A DNA stretch of 64,000 nucleotides from Elysia crispata (GCA_033675545.1 JAWDGP010000459.1:940001-1004000), one strand, 5' to 3'; counted from the first letter of the stretch, positions 24,952-46,269 are shown. Notes: generated by a model from the sequence alone, not told the origin. A program made the numbers and translations.

Positions 24952-26763
24952 AAGAGTTCTGTCTGAACCCTAGCTCCAGACTTCTATCCTGAGCCCTGGC
25001 TCCATAGTTCTGTCCTGAGCCCTACCTCCATAGTTCTATCCTGAAACCTAGCCCCAGAGTTACTATCCTGAGCCCTAGCTGCATAGTTCTGTCCTGAGCC
25101 CTAGCCCCATAGTTCTATCTGAGCCCTGGCTCCATAGTTCTATCCTGAAACCTAGTCCCAGAGTTACTATCCTGAGCCCTAGCTGCATAGTTCTATCCTG
25201 AGCCCTGGCTCCATAGTTCTATCTTGAGCCCTGGCTCCAGAGATCTATCCTGAAACCTAGCCCCAGAGTTACTATCCTGAGCCCTGGCTCCAGAGATCTA
25301 TCCTGAGCCCTGGCTCCAGAAATCTATCCTGAGCCCTGGCTTCATAGTTCTATCCTGAAACCCAGCCCCAGAGTTACTATCCTGAGCCCTGGCTCCAGAG
25401 ATCTATCCTGAGCGCTGGCTCCAGAGATCTATCCTGAAACCTAGCCCCAGAGTTACTATCCTGAGCCCTGGCTCCAGAGATCTATCCTGAGCCCTAGCTC
25501 CATAGTTCTATCCTGAGCCCTGGCTCCATAATTCTAGCCTGAGTCCTGGCTCCAGAGATCTATCCTGAAACCTAGCCCCAGAGTTACTATCCTGAGCCCT
25601 GGCTCCATAATTTTATCCTGAGCCCTGGCTCCATAGTTCTAGCCTGAGCCCTAGCTCCATAATTCTATCCTGAGCCCTAGCTGCATAGTTCTATCCTGAA
25701 CCCTAGCTCCATAGTTTTATCGTAAACCCTAGCTCTTGAGTTCTATTCTGAGCCCTAGCCATCGAGTTCTGTTTGAGCCCAAGCTCTAGAGTGCTAACCT
25801 GAGCCCTAGCCCCAGAGTTACTATCTTGAGCCCTAGCTCAAGAGTTCTAGCCTCACTCCTAGCCCCAGAGTTCAATGCAGAGCCCTAGCTCCAGAGTTCT
25901 ATCCTGAACCCTAGCCATCGAGTTCTGTTTGAGCCCAAGCTCTAGAGTGCTAACCTGAGCCCTAGCCCCAGAGTTACTATCTTGAGCCCTAGCTCAAGAG
26001 TTCTAGCCTCACTCCTAGCCCCAGAGTTCTAGCCTCACTCCTAGCCCCAGAGTTCAATGCAGAGCCCTAGCTCCAGAGTTCCATCCTGAACCCTAGCTCT
26101 TGAGTTCTATCCTGAGCCCTGGCCATAGGGTTCTGTATTGAGCCCTATTTCTAGAGTGTTATCCTGAGCCCTAGCTTCATAGTTCTATCCTGAGCCCTAG
26201 CTCCAGAGATCTATCCTGAAACCGAGCCCCAGAGTTACTATCCTGAGCCCTAGCTGCATAGTTCTATCCTGAGCCCTAGCTTCATAGTTCTATCCTGAGC
26301 CCTAGCTTCATAGTTCTATCCTGAGCCCTAGCTCCATAGTTCTATCCTGAACCCTAACCCCAGCGTTACAATCCTGAGCCCTGGCTCAAGAGTTCTATCC
26401 TGAACCCTAGCTCCAGAGATCTATCCTGAAACCTAGCCCCAGAGTTACTATCCTGAGCCCTGGCTCCATAATTCTATCCTGAGCCCTAGCTTCATAGTTC
26501 TATCCTGAGCCCTAGCTTCATAGTTATATCCTGAGCCCTAGCTCCATAGTTCTATCTTGAACCCTAACCCCAGCGTTACAATCCTGAGCCCTGACTCAAG
26601 AGTTCTATCCTGAACCCTAGCTCTTGAGTTCTATCCTGAGCCCTAGCCATAGAGTTCTGTATTGAGCCATTGTTCTAGAGTGCTATCCTGAGCCCTAGCT
26701 TCAGAGATCTATCCTGAAACCTAGCCCCAGAGTTACTTCCCTGAGCCATAGCTCCACAGTAAT
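24952..26763. repeat. 26-bp satellite/minisatellite array with higher-order structure
   Basis: About 1.8 kb of tandem units of the type CTGAGCCCTAGCTCCATAGT+TCTATC (26 bp). A 27-bp variant, CTGAAACCTAGCCCCAGAG+TTACTATC, is interspersed, giving roughly 68 copies. Variants recur in order: a six-unit block beginning CCATCGAGTTCTGTTTGAGC starts at 25759 and again at 25915 (156 bp = 6 x 26). Another marker, CCCCAGCGTTACAATCC, recurs 210 bp apart (about 26358 and 26568). Because 26 is not a multiple of three, no repeat protein is encoded. Confidence 0.95.
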
Positions 26764-27093
26764 CCTTGAGGTGGAACTGATAGTGAAAGCCTTCTAGCAA
26801 ATCTCGCTGTTCCCTTCATTCTATCGGATTACCGTCACGCCGCCCGACATATCCAAATTGCTTGACATCTTGGAGCACTTTGATAACTAGGGAGTGGCTG
26901 GTGGCGTCTGTGAAGTGTGATGGACAGGCACAGAAAAATTAAAACTGAATTAGATTTTTAAAAAGATCCCAAATCTTACTACACATTTAGATTCAGTGTA
27001 TCAAAATTAAATCTATTGCTCGAGGAGAACAATTTGTAATTTTTTTCTTAGAAAAATAACTTTAATTTCTATTTCGCTCATGTTGCAAAGCAC

Positions 27094-27307
<214 letters not shown>

Positions 27308-27405
27308 TAGCATAGAAACCACAAACCTAGATCTAGCTCGAGACCGACAAGTAAGACAGTGAAAATATAAGAAGGACATAATGAAATGGACAGGGATCGA
27401 ACACT

Positions 27406-27417
27406 GCTCTCTCTCTG

Positions 27418-27507
<90 letters not shown>
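27406..27507 (+). repeat. (CT)n microsatellite
   Basis: A second CT array, 100 bp from the preceding one. It is separated from it by unique sequence that includes GATCTAGCTCGAGACC. Confidence 0.97.
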
Positions 27508-27509
<2 letters not shown>

Positions 27510-27930
27510 AAATCTTCTGGGTATGGCCAAAGTTCTTTCAAAATACATATGTATATGTATGGGTAGGCGTATACTATGTTGTTTTCAAAAGCAATTTTTA
27601 GACCAAATGTATCGGTTTTTTTTTTCGTGCTTTTTGTGTATGTCAATGATTTAAAATCTTCTTAAAATGAGTTTTTTCATTACGAAAGGCTTTTATTCCC
27701 ACAAACTCAAGACGCATTTTTTAGTTTTGCACCTTTCAAAAATGAAAAGGAATCCTCAAATATGTAAAGTGAAATAACCATTTTAGAGATTAGTTACAGA
27801 TACTTTGCTACATCTTCTTTCCTCTTACTCAGATTTATGAAATAGACTAAACCGAGGAAAGCAGTAGTAAGGTCCCCAGCTGTAAACCTATTGGATTTAC
27901 CTTACAGTGTAGACGTGCATTCAGAGTGAT

Positions 27931-27959
27931 AACCCTAACCCTAACCCTAACCCTAACCC
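27931..27959 (-). repeat. Interstitial telomere-type repeat (CCCTAA)n
   Basis: AACCCTAACCCTAACC... runs for between four and five units, the complement of the metazoan telomere repeat TTAGGG. It ends abruptly at CCCGATTGG. Confidence 0.9.
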
Positions 27960-30504
27960 GATTGGCTGAACTAATAGGCACCAGATAGCTCGGAGTGACG
28001 TTGAGTACAGCCACAGAGTGGTACAGCTCTTTAGAGCAGTACAGCCTTGCTGAGTGTATTGAGCCTCCCTTCGAAAACTGCGCCTAAATGAAAGAGGTGT
28101 TTTACTTATTTGTCACATTAGATCAATAACAGAGTCAATGGACTTTGAACTTTGCTGTCTCCGTTTTCTTTTCTTAGCTAGTTTTGAGATCGGGTTCGGG
28201 GGTAAATTGCCCCACATGCTTTATACTGGTCTGCCTTGGGAAAGTGCTCACCTTTCTGTATATTTCTTTCAAATGTATTGAATACTCTGCTAGTATGAGT
28301 ACTTTGAAATTATATTTAGTGTTGTAGTATTGCTCTTAATTCTAAAGAAGTTTCAAATATGGTTGACCTACATTTTGTTTCGGGTGCTACATAAACACCC
28401 AAAACTAGTTCTACGCCTGTTGTCTCCCTATAAGGATGTCGCATCGCTGATTATACCATTATCTTTTTCTGGTTTTTCGGCCTGATCAACATTTTATTTT
28501 TATACGAATCATAATTGTCTATAAAATTTATAGTTACCAAAGGTGCAAATGGTTCCTTCCTATAACATTAGACTTACAAAACAAAGAACTCGAGTCAAGA
28601 ACTCTAGTATTTGTTTTATTTATGTTACGACTTCAATGTATTTTCTATAACGAGTTTGGTTGTAGCTAGTAGACTACTAACACAAGTTTCGGTTAAGATA
28701 ATTGTCAATTAGGCAAGTCATAAACTATGACACTGTATGTAAAATTAGATTATCTTCATCGAAAAATACAAAACAAGAAGGAAAATGAGAGTTTTTGCCA
28801 CATTACCAGCCGAGTCACGATACCATTTTGTGTCAGAAAGACTAAGCACTCCTTATTGACATTCTACAACAGTTTCCAGAAGAGTCTTTATTGTAAGTTA
28901 TAGGTATGATAACAAACAATACAAAAGTGTAATTCAGAAATGTCAAATGCTCTTTATGGCATAATTTTCTTATGTCTGTTGGAGTCATCAGTTGAAGCTC
29001 TCTCTTGCATGTGTTAAAATCGCATGCATCGTTTATGCAAAGATAGTGGAAATAAAATAAAAAATGTACATTGTAATATCTCTTTGAGTCTATCATTTTT
29101 ATCACAAGCAGACAAAAGAGGTTCTTAAGATTTATACTAATGAAGAGACCGGGTTTCGATAAAGTTGTTGGGGTGAACATGGTAAACATTGGAGTGAGTT
29201 TATCTGTGTCGACTTCAGTTATAACGGTACCGATATTCTGCTCAGATGCAGCTAGAATAAATAAATATTTTTTTCCAAAAGGAACCGGTATTGCTGTTCG
29301 CGTGTACTACATGATTCTCAGAGGATCTCTTACTAGATATGAATTACTCATAATATAAAGTTTAGTTTGATTGACCCATACATTTTATGCCTCACAATAC
29401 ACTTTTTTTCTTTTTTTGTACCATTTTTTAATCCCCTTTTTCCATCGATGGGAAAAGAAAAAATATAGAAAATTGAAAATTAACTGATTGTAAATTATCT
29501 AAGTAATTAATAGTTTATATTCCTTTACCTCTTCTCTAAGCTTCAAACTCGTATTCAGGGACACTGAAGAGGTTAAAATTAACTTGATAATGACTGAGAT
29601 AAGATAAAAAGGTCAAATAAACCATTCTCTAGTAACTGAGAAGACCTGTACACGAATTATTTTTAGAATCCGAGGAGCAGTCTCTGCTAGAAGAAGCGTT
29701 CTACCACTCCGTGTGTTGTATCCACGCTCCCTGAAACTTCTCCTCTAATGCTCAGATACATGCACAGCTCGACTAGTTGTAAATATCGAGTACAGGATTT
29801 TTTTAGCATACACTTTAGATTCTGTAACTTTAGGTCATCAGAAGAGTTGACATTTCATGTTCTATATAATAAGAATTCTGTGGGTAGCCGTAGATTTACT
29901 GTAAAGAGAAAGATGTCTTTAAAATAAAACGTTTCCCCATTCAGCTGACTGGGTGGGGTTTTTTTTAACAAGAAAATTACAAAAATAATAATAGTCAAAG
30001 AAATTGTCTCTGTTTAAGTAAACATTGAAGGGATTATTCAGTTTCGAAACCAAGAGGGAAATCACGATGTCCAGTCAAATGCCTTAGATTAATATCAACA
30101 GAAGTTTATTCTTTAGAAATCTTCAGAGAGTTACCCATTTTTACTTGCTGTCTGAGTGTCTCTAAAGAGGGCAGGGTACGGGAAAATAGTGTTTTTATTT
30201 ATTGCATTGTGCTTCCCATGCTTGTAGAAAACATAACACTATTTAGACAAAAGTGTAAGAAGATGATATGATATAGCATCATATGATGAATGACTGGTAT
30301 TCAGGAAAACAGCTAATGCCCCATTATTACATTTTATTTAAAGATGCCCCCACACGCTCATTATCATTGTAGTTATGAGTTCCTGTAAAAAAAATCTGAA
30401 GGTAACTTTGCGTGAATTTATTGATGCACACTTATTTGAGCCTACATCCTAATGGTTTTTAAAAGGATCTATAGATAGATTGTGATTTATCATAGTTCGC
30501 TATC
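27960..30504. other. Intergenic, no gene recognised
   Basis: Unique AT-rich DNA. The longest frame, 28842-29189 on the minus strand (115 aa), has no recognisable domain and biased codon content; I do not call it a gene. Confidence 0.4.
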
Positions 30505-30514
30505 TTTATTTATT
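30505..30514 (-). promoter_or_regulatory. Candidate polyadenylation signals for the GLTP-like gene
   Basis: TTTATTTATT on the plus strand gives two overlapping AATAAA hexamers on the minus strand, about 345 nt beyond the stop codon at 30858. The assignment is positional only. Confidence 0.4.
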
Positions 30515-30857
30515 TCTTGTACACTGTTGCGTTAGAAATAAGAAGTATGTAAGCAAAGGGATCTATGTTACAGGTTATATTATTTCACGGTAAATTGTGA
30601 GACTGTTGCGGCTAAACATTATTATTTCAAGTCGCTTAAAATCGAACTTGATCATCATTCTACATGCATTATTCTGTCAATGTTTGCGTTAACTAAAAAA
30701 AACTTTAAACATTTCTTTACATAAGGTTAAAAATAGATTATCTTTACACGGAAATAAAGAGGGAAAAAATCTCTAAGTTTCTTCATTGTAACGCGAATTT
30801 AAAAAAAAAAAAATTGTCAAAAAGCCATTTTTTTTCAGAAGTCGTTTTTTTCTGATC

Positions 30858-37411
<6,554 letters not shown>

Positions 37412-37573
37412 CTGAAGTAAAAAAGAAAAGAAAAAGGAGTATTGTCTCAGGTCTATGGCAGTCACAAAAGGAATCCGTTTTATCCTATCGTATCTCTTTC
37501 AGCATATTATTCACATAATGAGTTTCGAGTATTGTTATCCCTGACCTCAAGTTCAGACCTTTTATAACGATCC

Positions 37574-37575
<2 letters not shown>

Positions 37576-37636
<61 letters not shown>

Positions 37637-37660
37637 GGGGGGGGGGGAAGGAAGAGAGAG
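37576..37660 (+). repeat. (GA)n followed by a poly-G tract
   Basis: GA dinucleotides to 37632, then about 15 G and a GA-rich tail. It lies about 165 nt upstream of the GLTP start exon (minus orientation). Confidence 0.95.
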
Positions 37661-39162
37661 TTTATCCGCCACTGTCATGCTAAGGACATCAGGGCATCAA
37701 ACCTAGGTCGACTGCAGCTTCTTTCCCTCTCTTACCATAAAAGATAAAGTTTATTCTTCGCGTAATGAGAAAGCTACGAATGAGTCGCTATTATCCGAAC
37801 GGTGACGAGTGTCAACAAATTTATAAATGTCTGCAAACAGACTAGAAACAGAGGTAGAAGAAACGAATTCCCATTGGATGAGGGGTAGTCTTTGTTGTCA
37901 ATTTTGTAAGGGACTAATTTCAACACATCAACTGATATTTTGATCATTGCGTTGCCACAACAATATATATTAATCTCAGGAATTCTATAAGGAAAAAAAA
38001 TGCTTCGCGGGATCTAGGAAACTAAGTTAACTCTTCTACAACAAAATATCGAAATAATGTTTGCTGGTTTTTCTTTTTGTGATCATGTTGAATAGAAATG
38101 TGGTCCAGTGGCACTTCCGTTAATTGGCTTGTCCTACACAATGAGAACATCAACAATAGGTGTCAACTGCTGATTTTTTTTTTAAACTTTGTATATATGT
38201 GCTGTGGATGTATGTTTTAAGGGAAAGAGAGTGATTATATTATTATTACTGTTGTCGTTTGAGTGTTGATGATGTTGTTTCTGTTGCTGTTCTTATTATT
38301 ATTGTTACTGCTTTTGTTATTACTATTGCTGTTGCTGATGTTTTTATTTTTGTTGCTGTTGTCATGGCTGTTGTTGTTACTTCTCTTGTAGTTGTCTTTG
38401 CTCTTTTTGTTGTTCTCGCCGTTGCACTTATGGTAACGAGTTCGATTTGAATGTCTTAGAATGTAAGACACTAAGGTAGAGCTCATTCGTTTTGGTTTCT
38501 TTTACTATTCCAGCAAATTGAAATGTGAAGTTTGATCCAATAACTTAAAATCCACTCGATTGTCCAGACCTTTGCAGTAGTAAGCATTTCCTTTAATTAA
38601 ACATACAGTTTGTTTATACAATAGCTCTTGCTTCATTTCTATTTTTAAATTCGATAAGATTTAAAATCCAAGTTTATTAAGATAAAAAATACCCTCAATT
38701 ATTTATCAGCTTTACTGAAACAAGCCATACTTTTCAGGGTCGAACGTGAATAGCAGTTCACCACAGGTGTTTTGTCAGCTGAATTTAATATAAAAGCCAG
38801 TTCCTTTGACACCATCGAGATGCGCAGTAATCATAATTTTAAATTTAGCGTCAATATCATCATCATTGTAACTTTTGAAATAATTATTTGTAGAGTCATG
38901 AAATAAACATGAATAGAAACATGCTAATGACGATATTTCTGGAAGTAATGTACTTCCTGCTATGAAATCGTTAAAAATAACCCAGCTCTTTGTTATCACT
39001 AAATACCGCAGCTGAATCATGCTGATAATTTAAACTAGGGCATCCCACAAATCAGCTGTCAACTTGAGCAATGCAGCAAAACCGATGGTGCGATTGATTC
39101 TTTCAGAATTTCCCGAGGAGTCTTAAACGGAGAAAAAGAGATTTGAATAGGAGACTGGAGAG

Positions 39163-39164
<2 letters not shown>
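37661..39164. other. Intergenic / upstream of the GLTP-like gene
   Basis: No recognised gene. 38230-38440 is a decayed GTT/ATT-type trinucleotide patch, which explains the Asn/Ser-rich and Val-rich open frames there. Confidence 0.4.

Positions 39165-39208
<44 letters not shown>
39165..39208 (+). repeat. (GA)n microsatellite
   Basis: GA tract followed by a short G run (AAAGGGGGGGG), the same GA-then-G arrangement as at 37576. Confidence 0.93.
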
Positions 39209-39209
<1 letters not shown>

Positions 39210-39311
39210 AAGGGGGGGGTTGAAAGAGAGAGAAGGTTTGAAAGAGTTTGCCTCCATCCTTGACCTAATTCTATTAGCTGAAAGGAAATTTAAGTTTAAT
39301 GTGTTTTTATA

Positions 39312-40125
39312 CAGCGAGCATTGGGATTATACAGTCTGCAGCTCATGGAATTATATATGCCCTGCAGTGCATAGTGCTGAGATTGTATAGCTTTGACTTC
39401 ACGGCACAAGGATTGAATGGCTTGCAGCTGACAGTAATCTGTTGTATACCTTGCAGTTAATATCACTGAATTGTATAGTGTGCAGCTTATTGTTCTGTAT
39501 TGCATATCCTGCAGTTCATGACATTTTATTGCATAGCTTGTAGATCGTTGCACTGGGATTGTACGACTTTGAGCTTCTGGCACTGGGATTGTACGACTTT
39601 GAGCTTTTGGCACTGGGATCGTATGACTTTGAGCTCATGCCACTGGGACTGAAAAGCTTGCTGCCAATGGCACTCTATTGTATAGCCTGCAGTTCATGAC
39701 ATTGGGATTGTATACTCTGATTGTATATTGAATGGCTTGCAACTCACGGGAATTGGATTGAATGGATTGTGTTGTTTAGCTTGAAGCTCATTGCATTGTA
39801 TTGTAACGTTATAGCCTGCAGATTATGACATTTTATTGAATAGCTTGAAGCTCGTGGAACTGTGTTGTATAGACTACAGATTATGGCATTTTATTGTATA
39901 GCTTGAAGCTCATGGAACTGTATTATATAGCCTACAGCTCAAGGCATTGTGAATGCCCCCTGCTGCTCATGACATTGAATTGTGTAGCCTTTAGCTCATG
40001 GTACTTTGATGGGATTGAAAAGCCTGCAGCTTGCAGCAAGATTGTTGTGTTGTCTGTAGCTTATGATAATTATTGTGAAGGAATGACTTGCAGCTCATGG
40101 CATCGTGCTGGCAAAGCTTGCCTCC
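39312..40125. repeat. Degenerate 29/30-bp minisatellite
   Basis: Roughly 27 diverged units of the type CACTGTATTGTATAGCTTGA+AGCTCATGG. A homogeneous sub-block at about 39551-39650 has three 30-bp units CACTGGGATTGTACGACTTT+GAGCTTCTGG. The 105-aa minus-strand frame at 39296-39613 is a by-product of this repetition, not a gene. Confidence 0.85.
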
Positions 40126-41044
<919 letters not shown>

Positions 41045-43470
41045 GTCATATCTAAGACAGAGCTTCCATACTTCGATCAACCTACCGTCAATGTCATAAC
41101 GAATGATTATTCCCTAGGAAGTTGATAATTTTTCGGAATGTTCGATACATGAAAAATAGTCGTTCGTATGTTTTTAGATATTCACCCTTTCGAAACATTT
41201 TGTCGTCCAGTAGTTAAAGAATTCTTAAAACCTTACAACGAGGAAACCAAAATAATGATCTTGCTGCACAAGTTTTAGCTGTTATGTAGCCACGTAATTT
41301 AATTGCTTGTATATATCTACATATCCTATGATACTGCTGTTTGATTGACAGAGACGTAGAAACTCAATTCTCTATGGTCGATGCGGCTTTTAACGAAACT
41401 ATTTAATCTCTGCAACTACCAAGTGAGTAACTTTTTCTATCACTAGCGACAAGATAAACTAACCATGGATGTCGTGAGGATAACGAAACCCGAAATGTAC
41501 TTTGTTCTTTGTGGGCCAGGCAACTTAAGTGTAGCTGTAGCGACAGCTTCAAGTGTCATGATTTTTCTGCCGTGTGTCATACCAAAGGGGTGTGAGTGAA
41601 TTTGTAAGGCAATGTCTCTTGATGTTGTTTTTTTAAGTATACAAGTAAGTTTGAAGCTTATTCTCTGGACGATAAGCAAGTCAGTATTTAGAGCACTAGA
41701 GTATTACATTAGAAATTAAAGTTTTCTGTACAAATTGCGGCATAAAAGCCTTGTGGCCCGACGGCGTCTTGTGTCATTGCATACATGTAACAGTGGAGTT
41801 TGTAATCAGATTAAACTTCAGCCCTCCCACACCACCCCCGCCAAGAATTAAAGCTCAATTTGGAGTGGTCGCTTGAAGGGGATGCAAGTTCAGACTAGTA
41901 TTTTATTGTATCAAAATTAGGACATCGAACTCAGTAAATCTATGACCCAAATAACGCCAAAAAAACAAAAACCAAAAAAAAAAAATTAAATAAATAAATA
42001 AAAAACGGTCCCTATACAAGAGGACTAGATATAATTAAGGCCTAAAAATAAAAGATTAGTTAACATTACTGTTTTGAAAAATAGAAGCATAAAAGAAAAT
42101 TTAAAGCGTTCATTCTTTTTGCTGTTAGATTTAATTAAACTGCAGAGCGTTTGATATCACAAAATATTAAATTCCGATAACGTTGAATCTACACGCATTT
42201 TACAGACCAAGATAACTAATATGATGCAGACCTCATACATGTTCATACACGGATGGTAAATGAGAGTTAAGTTTGGCAACGTTTAGAGAAAGACATTTTC
42301 TTTTCTCAAAATAGTTCATCTATAGCGGTATTATGCCTGCTGTTTAGGAATAAAGTAAAATCTTATGGTTTCACACAATGCTAATCTAACATATCGATGT
42401 AAAGTATTGTTTGTAGTGTGTTTTTTCCTTCACAGCAAACGTTAGAGTTCTCTTTAAAGTAGGATTTTTTCCCAGTGTACTTAATTAAGATAAGCTATAA
42501 CTTACTAGGACAAAACTTAAATGATGCCCTGCTCAAATTTAACAAGGATCTGAGCTGATAAAATATTTATACAATAATATTTTTGTACGATTGGCTACAA
42601 TCAAAATAAATATGTTTATTCTTATAAAAAAAAATCTCTCCAAGAATCTTGAACGATTTTCACAAAACTCAACTTAAGGTACGTCCGGGCAACAAGACCT
42701 AAAAACCCTACATCCGTAGATGAGATTTAAATTGTGTGTCTGTTTCGTGTCCAAGCCACCCCGCCGCTATCTTGGCATATCTGATGGACGTTAACTTGAA
42801 TGACAGGCTAGAGACAGCTCGATATTATTGTGGACTTAACGATTTTTTTAAAACGAGTTGGTAACATTAATAAATTTTCAAAATGTATACAGGTTTGACA
42901 CTCTCTCTGGAAAAGATCACGGGAAAGGCTTGAAGAGCATCAAGCAAAATGAAATATTCCTTAGGACCACTAGATTAAATCCAAAATGATTTTGGCCATG
43001 ATCTAATTATAATAATTTTGAAAGAGTTAAACGTTGAAGACTCCAGTTATCAAGAACTGAAGTTAGTACTAGTCTTTGTCGATATGAAGGTTATGCAGAT
43101 AATTGATACTTTTTCGATATAACAAGAAGCTTATTTGGACTTGTAAGTGGACGCAAGGTGGGCCAAATAGCAGAGAAGAGTTGGAACAGTAGGTCTACTC
43201 GGAAAGAGATTTTGGTCCATTAACGTACAAATGTCTTGACAAGCACGAGAGAGAATAGGTTGACAAGTATTCTTCAAGTCATACAGGTCAATCTTTGGCA
43301 TGGTGGAGCCCAAGGCACGATATCTTGGCGAGAGTGCGGCACGACATTAAATGTTGCTCAGGACAACAGAAGTACGTCTGGACTGGCAGCAGAAGTATGT
43401 CTGGATAAAATCACATTAATTCACTGCCCGCACGAAAGTTCACATTTTTCTCACTTAAAATTGCGTTTAA

Positions 43471-43471
<1 letters not shown>
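41045..43471. other. Intergenic, no feature recognised
   Basis: AT-rich unique sequence. Short frames (41443-41679, 43131-43313) show no domain. A small direct repeat AGAAGTA(C/T)GTCTGGA occurs near 43368 and 43390. Confidence 0.4.

Positions 43472-43518
<47 letters not shown>
43472..43518. repeat. (ATT)n microsatellite
   Basis: About 15 uninterrupted ATT units. Confidence 0.95.
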
Positions 43519-43519
<1 letters not shown>

Positions 43520-44917
43520 AGGCTATTATCATTATTAGAAATCGTTGTTGCTATTGTTTTTTGTATCTGTTCTTGTTTACTTTTCTGTGAATCAACTACT
43601 ATAAGAAATACATATACAACAATGATTAGATCATGTATTTCAAGCATTAGTATGAGAAGTGGTGTTTACAACATCACTGTGTGAGCGCTGAACTTTCCGA
43701 AAATGATGTTTGCAAGGTCGGGGATGCTTGCTCAGTATTCTCAAACCTTCCTTATTTACAGCCATCTGTTGCCTCCAACCATGTCTACAAACAGTGACAT
43801 ATTTTACTTTAATTTTTCTTGGAGAAAAAGGCGTCCAACTGGATATTTTTAAAAGCATTGTCTTAATTTTATCCCAATTAAGCAACTTGTCTTAAAAACG
43901 GAAACCGACAGAAGTTATATTACAGGCGTAACTTAATTACTCTATTTTTTTCTCTCTTCAAGGCTGTTGAAGTGACAACATGGTTGGTCTCATCACGATG
44001 TTTCACAGCCCAGGTTTGACCCTGCGTAAGCGCTTGTAAGCAAGAAACTTGACTCAAAAGATAGCGCTGAGACTTTCCTTCCAGCCAATTCGACTCTTCA
44101 GTGGCGTGATCCTCATCAACCAGTGAGCAGTCAACAACAACAAACTATTGCATCGTCTGGCGATGTTATGTAAGCTTCCGGGGAATATTGCGCATATATG
44201 TCATTGTTTCATCTTTTTTTTCTTTTTTTTTTCTTATGAGAAGTAGGATGATTAATAAGTGTTTTTTCTTTGTCATGAAATTAGATCGGTTCAGCTTTTC
44301 TACTTACAGCTTTTCAAGCTCGAGTAACGCCACAACAGCATGTTTCAAGTTAAGCTTTTGCACTTTTATATTACCGGAGCAACATTCCCGTGGAAAAATG
44401 CAAATTAACCAAGCTTTGACGATAGCGGAACTGTTGGATTTATCATACAAGTTACCAAGAAGTTGTTTCCTCCCTCTCCCCCCCCCCCTCCTTTCTGGGA
44501 GAAAAAGGGGGTGGGGGGAGAGGGGGAGAATGTCAATGCAAAATTATGCGAAAGATATGTTGGGGATTGGCCAAGAACTGAGAATCTTGATTTTATTTTC
44601 TCAGTACTATAGAGTTTTTATTTCCTTATCTTTATGTATTGGTTCAAATATAGTGCCATACTCAACTAAAGCTCAATTGCATTTTTATTTATTTAAAAAC
44701 AGACTGTAAGGGTTGATGCGATGGAATTGAAATTTTATAACACATTATCTGGTCACGATTCTTCTTTGAAGTTACCAAAAAAAGCATCTCTATAGACTGA
44801 ACATCGTCAGCCACTAGGGAAGATTACTTGTGTTTTATGATTTCCCATTTAACCTTTGCCCGTCTGTATGTTCATCATCTCTTTCTCTTGCGTTTCTCAT
44901 TGTTTGTCCTTTTATTC
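43519..44917. other. Intergenic, no feature recognised
   Basis: The 173-aa plus-strand frame at 44188-44709 begins with Phe/Ser runs, crosses a poly-C/poly-G stretch (44478-44526) and has no domain; it is treated as non-coding. Confidence 0.35.
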
Positions 44918-44934
44918 TCCCTCTCTCTCTTTAT

Positions 44935-44967
<33 letters not shown>

Positions 44968-45195
44968 TTCTCTTTCTCTCTCTCTATCTTTCTCTCCTTA
45001 TTTTCCCTCACTCACTCACTATTCTCTTTATTCCATCCTTTCATTCTCCATTTCTCTCTTCCTCTCTTACTCCTACTTCTATCCATCTTCTTTCCTCTCT
45101 TCCCTCTTCCGAATCTCCTACTTTCTTCTCCTCCCCCTCAGACTCTGTACCTCTTTTTTTTCTCCTCAAGCCAACCCTCTTTCTATCTGTCTTTA
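44918..45195 (+). repeat. CT-rich imperfect polypyrimidine tract
   Basis: Strongly strand-asymmetric pyrimidine-rich sequence with short CT tracts. It produces three overlapping Ser/Leu/Phe-rich frames, none of them credible as genes. Confidence 0.85.
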
Positions 45196-45549
45196 TCTTT
45201 TTTTTAGCCCCTTGAGCGCCACTAATTGTGCGATAAAGCGTCTACATTAAGACCCACATAGATGAGCCTCACCTGGCGAGTTCAAACCCCTGGAGATTGT
45301 CAAACATCGGATTGGTTATCCCTTGTTATGCGTAAAGGATAAAAATGAAAAGCTTACTGCTCTTACATGTGCTCAGCTCTGAAGCTAGTTTATCACATGT
45401 CAGTATCGCCAATATTTTTTTTAAATAATGTACTTATTGTTTATAATTTGAGTCTAACTTGAAGTTTTCTAACTTTCAAGATAGAGGTTCCAGGTGAGGG
45501 TTGAGTGTATTAATTGACTGACTTTGGTATCAACACTTCTTTACAGCTC

Positions 45550-45840
<291 letters not shown>

Positions 45841-46269
45841 TCCCCCCCCCCCTCCTCCTCCTCCCTCATTCTTTTTCCTCGTTCTGTCTCTTTCCTCTTT
45901 TCCCCACCCTCGCTTTTTGGCAAAATGTCCATTATTCTCGAAGGCTTGGCTTGGAGATCTGTAATAACCTAACCTCAAGCTACTCGTACAAGTTATGTGA
46001 AAGCACTCTCTTTTCCGTTGGAGGATGCTGGCTGGTTCAATTTCTCTGCTGCTGCCCAAATGTCATCGAATGTCACTGGGTTGTCGCCCTTTTTTAAGCT
46101 CCTCCACTCCCCCGGAATAACGAAAACCCCGAGGCCTTTTTGTTTGGGTTTTCAGTAAACAGGACACAAAAATGAGATCTTGAAATTAAAAATATACTTG
46201 TGATTTACTGACGGATCCATGACATCTAAATAATAAAATTTTCATGTTTCTTTAGCTTCACAATGACAA

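Noticed and set aside
28842..29189. 115-aa minus-strand open frame
   Set aside because: No recognisable domain, no splice or Kozak support, and composition typical of AT-rich non-coding DNA.
44188..44709. 173-aa plus-strand open frame
   Set aside because: Starts in poly-Phe and crosses C/G homopolymers; no family resemblance.
45186..45330. tRNA gene or SINE (GAGTTCAAACCCC near 45278)
   Set aside because: Only one box-like motif; no cloverleaf arms or A box could be folded by eye.
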